From a bacterium (GTDB lineage Bacteria > CG2-30-53-67 > CG2-30-70-394), in NCBI GenBank assembly GCA_024278555.1, contig JAJRSX010000022.1:1-13120 (forward strand): a DNA stretch of 13,120 nt, written 5' to 3'. Position 1 is the first letter of the stretch. Every line of letters begins with the position of its first letter. The notes beneath the pieces were generated by a model. It saw nothing but the letters and a program-made list of their open reading frames with translations. It made no database searches and had not been told where the DNA came from. A program made the translations under genes and the position numbers. Below are positions 1-5,704 of this stretch, in pieces.

Positions 1-276
1 CCTCGACCCTGTTGGCGGTCTCCCCTCCCCCCGGGATCTTGCCCTCTCTCCGAGTGCCCATCGCCGGTCATGAGCTAAGGGCAGTCTCCATCTCTTGAGA
101 TGACGGCGTCGGTCGGCTGAAGCCGACCCTACGGTCTGGTAACCCCATCTTGTTTCCGCTGATCCTCAGAGGGTGTTCGCGTCACGGACGCGACAAGGGG
201 CGTGTCGCGCAGCGCCTTTCTCCCACCCACGACGCCCTTCCCACCTGGGCCTCTACCCTCCGCGGCCCGCTCCGAG
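1..276. other. Left-edge region downstream of pilW, no confident gene
   Basis: No recognisable gene lies between the window edge and the pilW stop. Two short open stretches touch the edge. On the plus strand, frame 3 is open from the edge to a TGA at 96-98 (ending ...RAVSIS). On the minus strand, an ATG at 61 opens a frame that runs off the edge (MGTRREGKIPGGG...). Both have fairly GC-rich third positions and neither matches a family I know. In classical minor-pilin clusters pilX would follow pilW here, but no pilX-like hydrophobic N-terminus is visible. The stretch holds a small hairpin CATCTC-TT-GAGATG (89-102), a REP hairpin (111-132), a 15-mer also found near uppS (153-167) and a triloop hairpin CGCGTC-ACG-GACGCG (178-192). 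A REP here would fit the gap between two converging genes, which makes the plus-strand tail slightly more attractive. Confidence 0.5.
111..132 (-). repeat. REP-like hairpin with GTAG head
   Basis: Read on the minus strand, this is GTAG followed directly by GGTCGGC, a TTCA loop and GCCGACC, giving a perfect 7-bp stem. A GTAG tetranucleotide at the foot of a short GC-rich hairpin is the hallmark of REP sequences mobilised by RAYT (TnpA-REP) transposases in gammaproteobacteria. No RAYT gene is present in this window. It sits downstream of pilW, where REPs usually lie, that is outside coding sequence near gene ends. Confidence 0.65.
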
Positions 277-1314
277 TCAGTTTCGCAGGGCTACGGTGAG
301 GGAGTAGCTGCCTCGCAGGCGGCGGTCGGCGGCCGGGGCGCGAGTGGAGTCCTGGGTCTGAGGGAAGGGGGCCACGGCGGAGAGGACCTCCTGCTCGCTG
401 CGCGCCACCACGGTGATGATCACCGAGATGACGTTCGCCGCCCCCACTACCGCGAGGTCGTCGGCTACCGGCGGGGCGCCACCGAAGCGGATCTGGAGGT
501 CGTCGATGTCGGTGGCGAGCTGCTGGCGCCGGGAGATACGGGTACCGCCGGTGTCGAATCGCACCCGCTCGCGGTAGAGGCACGGGATCCGCGGCCCTGC
601 TGCGGGAAATCCCACCGTGTACACCACCTGCTTGAGCTCCCCGGCCATCGGCCGATCATAGCTCCCCACCACCCCGGGGGGGCGGAGGGTCAAGGTGTTC
701 CCCGCCACCCCGGTCGCCACGACCCGCTCCACGCGCTCGCCGAAGGGACCCTCGCTGACTACCAGGTCGACCGTCTTCTTGTTGCCATCGCTACCAATAT
801 TGCCGAAGTCGTCGCCATCGAGATCCGGGCGGCCGTCGCCATCCCAGTCGAGAGAGGCGAGGGTGAGGGTCGGCGGCAGGGTGGTGTAGGTGGCCTGCTC
901 CACCCCGGAGACGTAGCGCACGGTGAGGGTGTCGGTGCCGGCTACGGGACCGGTGTTGTTGGCGCTGGCGATCACCGTGGTGGGGTCCAGCGCCCGCGCC
1001 CACAGGCCGGCGGCGTGGAGGTCGCGGGCGATGGCGTCGAGACAGAAGCGGGCCCGCTGGCGCACGTCGACCATGGCGTCGTGGCGCTCGTGGCCCTGGC
1101 GCTGGGCGGAGAGGAGCCGCAGGGCGCCGCCGACCACCAGCATCGACAGGGTGAGGGCGACCATCAGCTCGATGAGGGTGAAGCCTCGATCTTCGCCCGC
1201 GGCGAACATCGAGATGCGGCGGGAGAGAGGGGGGCGGGATCCCAGCGGACAACGAGATAGGCCTCTTTGAGGCCGGAAGAGATGCGTACCACGGATCGAC
1301 ATGGGGGAGCTCAT
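277..1314 (-). CDS. pilW: PilW-type minor pilin
   Basis: Predicted 345-residue minor pilin that would sit in the pilus-priming complex of a type IV pilus after leader cleavage by PilD. The class III prepilin site is at G44|F45 (sequence RGFTLIELMVAL), with the conserved mature Glu5 at residue 49 and a hydrophobic helix to about residue 65. The C-terminus SYSLTVALRN and the segment LATDIDDLQIRFG (about 267-279) are typical of PilW. The chosen ATG overlaps the pilV stop as ATGA (1311-1314), which implies coupled translation but gives a 44-residue leader. An internal ATG at 1209 (MFAAGEDRG) would give a conventional 9-residue leader and 310 residues. Residues 156-164 (DWDGDGRPD) form a D-x-D-x-D-G-x-x-D loop like those that bind calcium. 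It is the last recognisable gene of the cluster; no pilX follows. Confidence 0.88.
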   Translation of the reverse strand: MSSPMSIRGTHLFRPQRGLSRCPLGSRPPLSRRISMFAAGEDRGFTLIELMVALTLSMLVVGGALRLLSAQRQGHERHDAMVDVRQRARFCLDAIARDLHAAGLWARALDPTTVIASANNTGPVAGTDTLTVRYVSGVEQATYTTLPPTLTLASLDWDGDGRPDLDGDDFGNIGSDGNKKTVDLVVSEGPFGERVERVVATGVAGNTLTLRPPGVVGSYDRPMAGELKQVVYTVGFPAAGPRIPCLYRERVRFDTGGTRISRRQQLATDIDDLQIRFGGAPPVADDLAVVGAANVISVIITVVARSEQEVLSAVAPFPQTQDSTRAPAADRRLRGSYSLTVALRN

Positions 1315-1817
1315 GGGGCTGCTAGGCGCTCGCTGGCGACGAGCTGATACTGCCTGCCGGAGGTATCCTGCCACCCCACGGTCACCGTGAGGCTCCTGCC
1401 GGGGACGTTGGGGAGGGGCTGGAGGAGGACCTGCGCGGTGCCCCCCGGCAGGACGGCGGCCGCCTCCCCCTGCCACGCGGCCACCCGTGCCGGATCGAGC
1501 TGCAAGGCCCCCGCCGGGGTGAAGGCGCCCGGGAGGCGGGCGGCGGCGATCACCTCTTCGAGGATCGACTGGGCGAGCAGGTCGGCGCGGGTGCGCATCT
1601 CGTCGACCGCGGCGCCGCGTTGGGCGGTCACCACCATCGCCCCCACCCCCACCAGACCGATGGAGAAGATGGCGAGGGAGACGAGGACCTCCACCAGGGA
1701 GAAGCCTCGATTTCCACCGGCGGCAAAGGTCGCGGGAATGGGACCGCAACGACGGCGGGCCGGAAGGCCACGGCGGCGCCTCGGACGCCACCCGATCGGG
1801 AGGGGCCACGAGCGCAT
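1311..1817 (-). CDS. pilV: PilV-type minor pilin
   Basis: Predicted 168-residue minor pilin of the type IV pilus. The prepilin site is G38|F39 in GNRGFSLVEVLVSLAIFSIG, with mature Glu5 at residue 43 and a hydrophobic N-terminal helix through about residue 63. The rest is a small pseudopilin-like domain ending in QLVASERLAAP. The position between fimT and pilW supports PilV rather than another minor pilin. The ATG lies 4 nt after the fimT stop, and no Shine-Dalgarno is seen, so translation is probably coupled. The 38-residue arginine-rich leader is unusually long. No in-frame ATG, GTG or TTG lies between this ATG and the cleavage site, so a short-leader start is unavailable unless a rarer codon is used. 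The stop overlaps the pilW start by 4 nt. Confidence 0.85.
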   Translation of the reverse strand: MRSWPLPIGWRPRRRRGLPARRRCGPIPATFAAGGNRGFSLVEVLVSLAIFSIGLVGVGAMVVTAQRGAAVDEMRTRADLLAQSILEEVIAAARLPGAFTPAGALQLDPARVAAWQGEAAAVLPGGTAQVLLQPLPNVPGRSLTVTVGWQDTSGRQYQLVASERLAAP

Positions 1818-1821
1818 GAAA

Positions 1822-2280
1822 CTACCGCTGGAGGCGGACCCGGCCGGTGGCCATCACCAGGGTGATCTTGTTGACCTCGCCCGCGTGGCCGGGGCCGCCG
1901 CCGGAGAGTTCGAGGGGGCCGCTCGTGTCGCTGCTCCCGCGCGGGGTGAAGGTGATTGTCCCGCCCGCCGGGAAGCGGGAGAGGGTGACGCCGGCGGGGA
2001 GCTCCACCGCCAGGGTGGGGTCGCCGCGTACCCCCACCCGGTCCGCCGCCAGGTCCACGGTGACGTCGCGGCCGCTGGCGATCGCCCGCACCCGCGCCGC
2101 CCGCAACAGGGTCGCCACCTCGCGGCTCGACGCCTGCCACTGGCGGACAGGGCCGATGTTACGGGCGGTGGCGGCGAACCCTGAAAGCAACACCACTAGG
2201 AGCGCCATCACCACCATCACCTCCACCAGGGAGGTGCCGGCCTCGGAAGGGTGAGGAGGGGGGAAGGTAGAACGAGTCAC
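1822..2280 (-). CDS. fimT: FimT/GspH-family minor pilin
   Basis: Predicted 152-residue pseudopilin of the GspH/FimT family and first gene of the minor-pilin set. A 15-residue leader (VTRSTFPPPHPSEAG) is followed by TSLVEVMVVMALLVVLLSG: cleavage after Gly15, Thr at mature position 1, Glu5 at residue 20, then a hydrophobic helix. The C-terminal NKITLVMATGRVRLQ is the typical FimT/GspH ending. Some FimT proteins bind DNA during natural transformation; that role here is only a possibility. The start is a GTG without an obvious Shine-Dalgarno. Another in-frame GTG at 2298 would add six residues. It is followed at 4 nt by pilV and is preceded by a hairpin-rich gap after recJ on the same strand. Confidence 0.82.
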   Translation of the reverse strand: MTRSTFPPPHPSEAGTSLVEVMVVMALLVVLLSGFAATARNIGPVRQWQASSREVATLLRAARVRAIASGRDVTVDLAADRVGVRGDPTLAVELPAGVTLSRFPAGGTITFTPRGSSDTSGPLELSGGGPGHAGEVNKITLVMATGRVRLQR

Positions 2281-2501
2281 GATGGTAAACCGTAACACAA
2301 GGGTGGCTGTGGGAGATGAGGGGGGGCTTGGGCCGCTGGAGATCATCCATGCGGCTGGATTACGTCGCCGGCGGCGACCCGGCCCCTTCGGCCCTGCCGC
2401 GCCCGTGGCGCGGATCACCGGCACAACCCGCTCCTCCCCACGGACCCCGGGCAGGGCCGGCCGGGGGCAACGCCTCCATCCCTCGGGCGCCTTGCGCGCC
2501 C
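2281..2501. other. Hairpin-rich gap between recJ and fimT
   Basis: About 220 nt without a supported gene. Two perfect triloop hairpins are visible: GTCGCC-GGC-GGCGAC at 2364-2378 and CCGCGCC-CGT-GGCGCGG at 2397-2413. A third hairpin adjoins the recJ stop (2485-2501). I could not find a convincing minus-strand promoter for fimT by eye. The stretch may be a degraded relative of the composite repeats at 5506 and 8675, but the shared core CCCTGAAAC is absent. Confidence 0.45.
2485..2501 (-). terminator. Hairpin directly after the recJ stop
   Basis: GGGCGC (2485-2490), a 5-nt spacer and GCGCCC (2496-2501) form a 6-bp GC stem ending one base from the recJ stop codon (2502-2504). There is no U-tract on either strand, so it is at most a weak or factor-assisted transcription end or a 3'-end protecting structure. 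The same arrangement, a GGGCGC-type hairpin touching a stop codon, recurs after the 188-residue ORF (8675). Confidence 0.35.
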
Positions 2502-4274
2502 CTACACCACCTCCTGGATCTGCACCTGGATGCGGAGCTGGTCGCGGTAGTCGTCGAGCTTGAGGCGGTAGACGAGGTCCACGGGCCCCGCCTCCCGCAG
2601 CGCCTCGAGCCGGTCGCCGGCGCGGAACCAGACGCCGGGGAAGGTGGTCCCCCCCTCCTCCACCGCCATCGCCAGGTGGGAGCCGTCGCCGATCCGGCGC
2701 AGGCGCGTCAGCCGGGCGCCGCGGGTGAGAAAGAGGGGCTCACGGTTGCCCATGCCAAAGGGCTCCAGCCGCTTGAGCTCCTCCATCAGCCGCAGGGTGA
2801 CCTCGGAGAAGCGCAGGACCGAGTCGACCCGCACCGCCCGCTGCCACCGCGCAGCCGCCACCTCGCGCTCCAGGGTGGCGTGGAGGTAATCGGCGAGCTC
2901 GTCGATGAGCGCCGTCTCCACGGTCAGGCCGGCGGCGTACGGGTGGCCGCCGAAGTTGAGCAGGCGGTCGGCGAAGCCGGTGAGCACCCGGTGGATGTCG
3001 ACCCCGGGGATGGAGCGCACCGAGGCGCGCGCCGTCTCCTCGGCCACCGCCAGGACCACCGCCGGCCGGTGGTACCGCTCCACCAGGCGCGAGGCGACGA
3101 TGCCGATCACCCCCGGGTGCCACTTCGGGCTGGAGACGACGATGGCCCGCCGCGCCGCCCCCCCGGCCGCCTCCGCCTGGGCCACCGCCTCCACCAGGAT
3201 CCTCCCCTCGATCCCGCGCCGGCGCTGGTTCTCCTTCTGGCACAGCTCGGCGAGGGGCTCGGCCTCGCGCGGGTCGCGGCTGGTGAGCAGGGCCACGCCG
3301 GCGGTGGGGTCACCGAGGCGGCCGAGGGCATTGATCCGCGGGGAGAGCTGAAAGGCGACCTGGCCGGCGGTGAGCGGCTTGTCGGCGAGGCCGGCGGCGT
3401 GGGCCAGGGCGCGGAAGGCGGGGCGGTGGCGGCCGTTGATCAGGGTCAGGCCGCGGCGCACCCAGGCCCGGTTGACGTCGATCAGCGGCACCATGTCGCC
3501 GATCGTCCCGAGGGCGACGATGTCCAGGAGCGACTTGAGGTCGGGCGGCTCGCCGTCGCCGAAGTGACCCCGGGTGATGAGCTCCCGGCGCACCGCCACC
3601 GCCAGGTTGAAGGCGACACCGACGCCGCAGATCTCCCGGAAGGGGTAGGCGGAGTCGGGCCGCTTCGGGTTGATCACCGCGAACGCCTCCGGCATCGGCA
3701 TCTCCACCTCGTGGTGGTCGGTGATGATGAGGTCGAGCCCCAGCTCCCCCGCCCGCAGCGCCGGCTTTCGCGCGTTGATCCCGCAATCGACGGTGACCAC
3801 CACCCGACACCCCGCCTCCGCCAGCACCTCCAGGCCGTGGCCGTTGAGGCCGTACCCCTCCTTCAGCCGGTCCGGGAGGTAGCGGTGGAGGGTGGCGCCA
3901 CAGGCGGTGAACAGCTCGGTGAGGAGCGAGCAGGAGGTGACCCCGTCGACGTCGTAGTCGGCGAAGATGCCGATCGCCTCCCCCGCCGCCACCGCGTCCG
4001 CCAGGCGGGTGGCGGCACGGCCCATGTCCGCAAGGAGCAGGGGGTCGTGCATCCGGTCCAGGCGGGGGGTGAGAAACGGCTCCACCGCCTCCCCGGTGAT
4101 CCCCCGCGCCGTGAGGATCCGCGCCACCGGCAGGGTGACCCCGCAGGCCGCGGCGAGACGCCGCGCCTCGCCCTCCATCTCCGCCTCGGGGAGCTCGATG
4201 CGGGGCGGCGCGGGGGCCGTGGGGGCGGCGGTGGAGACGGCGGCGGTGGGGACCATGTCCGGCGAGGGTCGCAC
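2502..4274 (-). CDS. recJ: Single-stranded-DNA exonuclease RecJ
   Basis: Predicted 590-residue 5'-to-3' single-strand DNA exonuclease of the DHH phosphoesterase superfamily, acting in RecF-pathway recombination, mismatch repair and base excision repair; E. coli RecJ has 577 residues. The metal-binding motifs are all present in order: DYDVDG (106-111), VDCG (162-165), DHH (186-188) and GTIGDMVPL (256-264). The DHHA1 part follows with SSPKWHPGVIGIVASRL (381-397) and GGHPYAAG (442-449), then a C-terminal OB-like region to residue 590. The frame opens at a GTG (4274); an ATG at 4256 would drop six residues from a low-complexity Pro/Ala N-terminus. Neither has a clear Shine-Dalgarno. All key residues are intact, so it should be active. 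It is divergent from uppS across a repeat-filled gap. Confidence 0.95.
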   Translation of the reverse strand: MRPSPDMVPTAAVSTAAPTAPAPPRIELPEAEMEGEARRLAAACGVTLPVARILTARGITGEAVEPFLTPRLDRMHDPLLLADMGRAATRLADAVAAGEAIGIFADYDVDGVTSCSLLTELFTACGATLHRYLPDRLKEGYGLNGHGLEVLAEAGCRVVVTVDCGINARKPALRAGELGLDLIITDHHEVEMPMPEAFAVINPKRPDSAYPFREICGVGVAFNLAVAVRRELITRGHFGDGEPPDLKSLLDIVALGTIGDMVPLIDVNRAWVRRGLTLINGRHRPAFRALAHAAGLADKPLTAGQVAFQLSPRINALGRLGDPTAGVALLTSRDPREAEPLAELCQKENQRRRGIEGRILVEAVAQAEAAGGAARRAIVVSSPKWHPGVIGIVASRLVERYHRPAVVLAVAEETARASVRSIPGVDIHRVLTGFADRLLNFGGHPYAAGLTVETALIDELADYLHATLEREVAAARWQRAVRVDSVLRFSEVTLRLMEELKRLEPFGMGNREPLFLTRGARLTRLRRIGDGSHLAMAVEEGGTTFPGVWFRAGDRLEALREAGPVDLVYRLKLDDYRDQLRIQVQIQEVV

Positions 4275-4341
4275 CGGTGGGGGGGTGACTCAAGACGACG
4301 GGCGGGGCGCTAATCGTCGCTTCACCGCGGGGAGGCGGGGA

Positions 4342-4538
4342 GAGGATCAGCGGAAATAGCCCCGAGCGTTCCGCCGTCCTTCACACCGCTGGAACACGAA
4401 ACCACGAAAGAGGGAAAGCACGAAAAACAACCCATTGAATTCCTTCGTGTTTTGAACTTTTCGTGCCTTCGTGTCCCCACCCCCTCGAGGTCTCGGGAAC
4501 ATCGACTTTCTCGCCAGCCATGATTTCCGCTGCTCCTC
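4342..4538. repeat. Palindromic element with CACGAA arms and terminal inverted repeats
   Basis: The ends are 16-nt inverted repeats: GAGGATCAGCGGAAAT (4342-4357) and ATTTCCGCTGCTCCTC (4523-4538), with one mismatch. Inside, CCCGAG (4361-4366) faces CTCGGG (4492-4497). Three CACGAA units (4395, 4403, 4419) face three TTCGTG units (4444, 4460, 4468). The spacings are 8 and 16 nt on the left and 16 and 8 nt on the right, an exact mirror about position 4434. The whole can fold into one long imperfect hairpin. No transposase frame and no clear target-site duplication are seen. Its base composition is more A/T-rich than its surroundings. It is best described as a MITE-like, non-autonomous intergenic repeat; its mobility is not shown. 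Confidence 0.6.
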
Positions 4539-4550
4539 GGAGAGGGTATC

Positions 4551-4640
4551 GGTGCGCCGCGCTGCGCTCACCCCACCCTACGGCCGACCGGCCGACACGA
4601 AGCCAAGCGGTAGGGTGCGCCAAGCAGAGCGCGGCGCACC
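4551..4640. repeat. Inverted pair of REP hairpins (BIME-like)
   Basis: Two 31-nt arms (4551-4581 and 4610-4640) are imperfect inverted repeats around a 28-nt spacer. The right arm begins with GTAG (4610-4613), then GGTGCGCC (4614-4621) pairs perfectly with GGCGCACC (4633-4640). The left arm is the same element reversed and ends in CTAC (4578-4581). Two REPs in opposite orientation with GTAG heads facing each other is the layout of bacterial interspersed mosaic elements. It lies just upstream of uppS. Confidence 0.65.
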
Positions 4641-4718
4641 GACCCAAGAGAGCATGGAGATGGGGTGCGAAAATATGGAGTTATTTCCCCACGAGCCCTA
4701 AGATCGATTCTCCCCTTG

Positions 4719-5543
4719 ATGATGCGCGCCGTGGCCGATTCCCCCCTCTCCCAAGAGCTCCTCGACCGGATCGCCCTCCTCGACCCGGAGCGCGTGCCGC
4801 GCCACGTGGCGATCATCATGGACGGCAACGGTCGCTGGGCACAGCGCTTCACCCTGCCGCGTCTCGACGGCCACCGGCGCGGTGCCGAGGTGGTGGAGGG
4901 GATCGTCGACGTGGGCAAGGAGATCGGGGTGGAGGTCCTCACCCTCTACTCCTTCTCCACCGAAAACTGGAGCCGCCCGAAGCTGGAGGTAGCGGCCCTG
5001 ATGCAGATCCTCAAGGGCTACCTCAAGAAGATGGTGCCCAAGATGCAGGCCAAGGGGGTCCGCCTGGAGGCGATCGGGGCCATCGACGCCCTCCCACACG
5101 ACGTCCAGAAGACCCTCGCCTGGGCCCGTGCCGAGACCGCCGCCGGCGAGGCGATCGTCCTCAACCTCGCCCTCTCCTACTCGGGGAGGCAGGAGATCAC
5201 CGCCGCCGCCCGGGCGATTGCCGCAGAGGTGGCTGCCGGAACCCTGCGCCCGGAGGAGGTCGACGAGCCGTGCGTCGCCCGCCACCTGCAGACCGCTCCC
5301 TATCCCGATCCCGACCTGATGATTCGCACCAGCGGCGAGCTGCGCCTCTCCAACTTCCTCCTCTGGCAGCTCGCCTACGCCGAGCTCTACGTCACCGACA
5401 CCCTGTGGCCCGACTTCACCACCGCCGACTTCCTCGACGCGATCCGCGCCTACCAGGGCCGCGAGCGCCGCTTCGGCCGCACCGGGGAGCAGATAGGCGG
5501 GGGCAGGGGCGCTACGCGCCCCGGGATGGGGGATGAGGGATGA
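4719..5543 (+). CDS. uppS: Undecaprenyl diphosphate synthase UppS (cis-prenyltransferase)
   Basis: Predicted 274-residue cytosolic enzyme that extends farnesyl diphosphate with eight isopentenyl diphosphate units to make C55 undecaprenyl diphosphate, the carrier for peptidoglycan and O-antigen synthesis. The signature HVAIIMDGNGRWAQ starts at residue 29, with the magnesium-binding catalytic Asp at 35. FSTENWSRP (79-87) and RTSGELRLSNFLLWQ (203-217) complete the substrate site, and RERRFG (248-253) is the usual family end. E. coli UppS has 253 residues; the extra tail here (about 258-274, IGGGRGATRPGMGDEG) is written by a repeat that begins in the gene. I chose the ATG at 4719 over an upstream GTG (4665) because family N-termini are short; neither has a good Shine-Dalgarno, and the ATG at 4722 is equally possible. 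It is followed by cdsA, its usual partner, though a 161-nt repeat separates them. Confidence 0.93.
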   Translation: MMRAVADSPLSQELLDRIALLDPERVPRHVAIIMDGNGRWAQRFTLPRLDGHRRGAEVVEGIVDVGKEIGVEVLTLYSFSTENWSRPKLEVAALMQILKGYLKKMVPKMQAKGVRLEAIGAIDALPHDVQKTLAWARAETAAGEAIVLNLALSYSGRQEITAAARAIAAEVAAGTLRPEEVDEPCVARHLQTAPYPDPDLMIRTSGELRLSNFLLWQLAYAELYVTDTLWPDFTTADFLDAIRAYQGRERRFGRTGEQIGGGRGATRPGMGDEG

Positions 5544-5704
5544 GGGATGGGGGGGTAGACGGCCCTACGGGCCGAATGAGATAGAGCACAAACTCCCCCT
5601 GAAACATCTACTGGCCGCGTAGCGGCCAACCTCTCCCCCACCCCTCACCCCCCACCCCGCGAGCGTAGCGAGCCCACCCCCGGGGGGGCGCTGCGCGCCT
5701 CCCC
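5506..5704 (+). repeat. Composite triloop-hairpin repeat, copy A
   Basis: Order of parts: hairpin GGGGCGC-TAC-GCGCCCC (5506-5522); G-rich tract with GGGATGA-like 7-nt units (5523-5557); hairpin CGGCCC-TAC-GGGCCG (5560-5574); CCCTGAAAC (5597-5605); hairpin GGCCGC-GTA-GCGGCC (5613-5627); C-rich tract complementary to the G-rich one (5630-5658); GCGAGCGTAGCGAGCC (5659-5674); and a final hairpin GGCGC-TGC-GCGCC (5687-5699) followed by CCCC and the cdsA ATG. The same order of parts recurs at 8675-8850. The G-rich and C-rich tracts can pair and enclose the central hairpins. It covers the uppS 3' end and the whole uppS-cdsA gap. The boundaries are approximate. Confidence 0.6.

Larger units (their letters stand above)
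4275..4718. other. Repeat-filled gap between divergent recJ and uppS
   Basis: About 440 nt separate the divergent genes. Most of it is an inverted-repeat element (4342-4538) followed by an inverted pair of REP hairpins (4551-4640). The A/T-rich stretch 4668-4690, just before uppS, is the least GC-rich unique sequence and the likeliest place for a uppS promoter, but no good -35/-10 pair is evident. Small open frames cross the element on both strands (for example minus 4347-4571) and look like translated repeat, not genes. Confidence 0.55.

Noticed and set aside
156-174. Possible Shine-Dalgarno or promoter in the left-edge gap
   Set aside because: The sequence is part of a motif repeated near uppS and no supported gene begins after it.
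277-1809. 510-codon reading of pilW starting inside the pilV region
   Set aside because: The first 165 codons are out-of-frame pilV. The pilW start at 1314 overlaps the pilV stop and gives a normal prepilin.
2316-4313. Long plus-strand open frame (665 codons) opposite recJ
   Set aside because: It mirrors recJ in a GC-rich genome, has His/Arg/Gly-rich composition and no domain or ribosome site.
4390-4475. CRISPR-like array in the CACGAA units
   Set aside because: The units are only 6 nt, are inverted about a centre rather than directly repeated, and have no regular spacers or cas genes.
4347-4571. Minus-strand open frames in the recJ-uppS gap (4347-4571 and 4381-4647)
   Set aside because: They are the CACGAA palindromic element read as protein (TKARKVQNTKEF...), without conserved-domain character; best treated as repeat.
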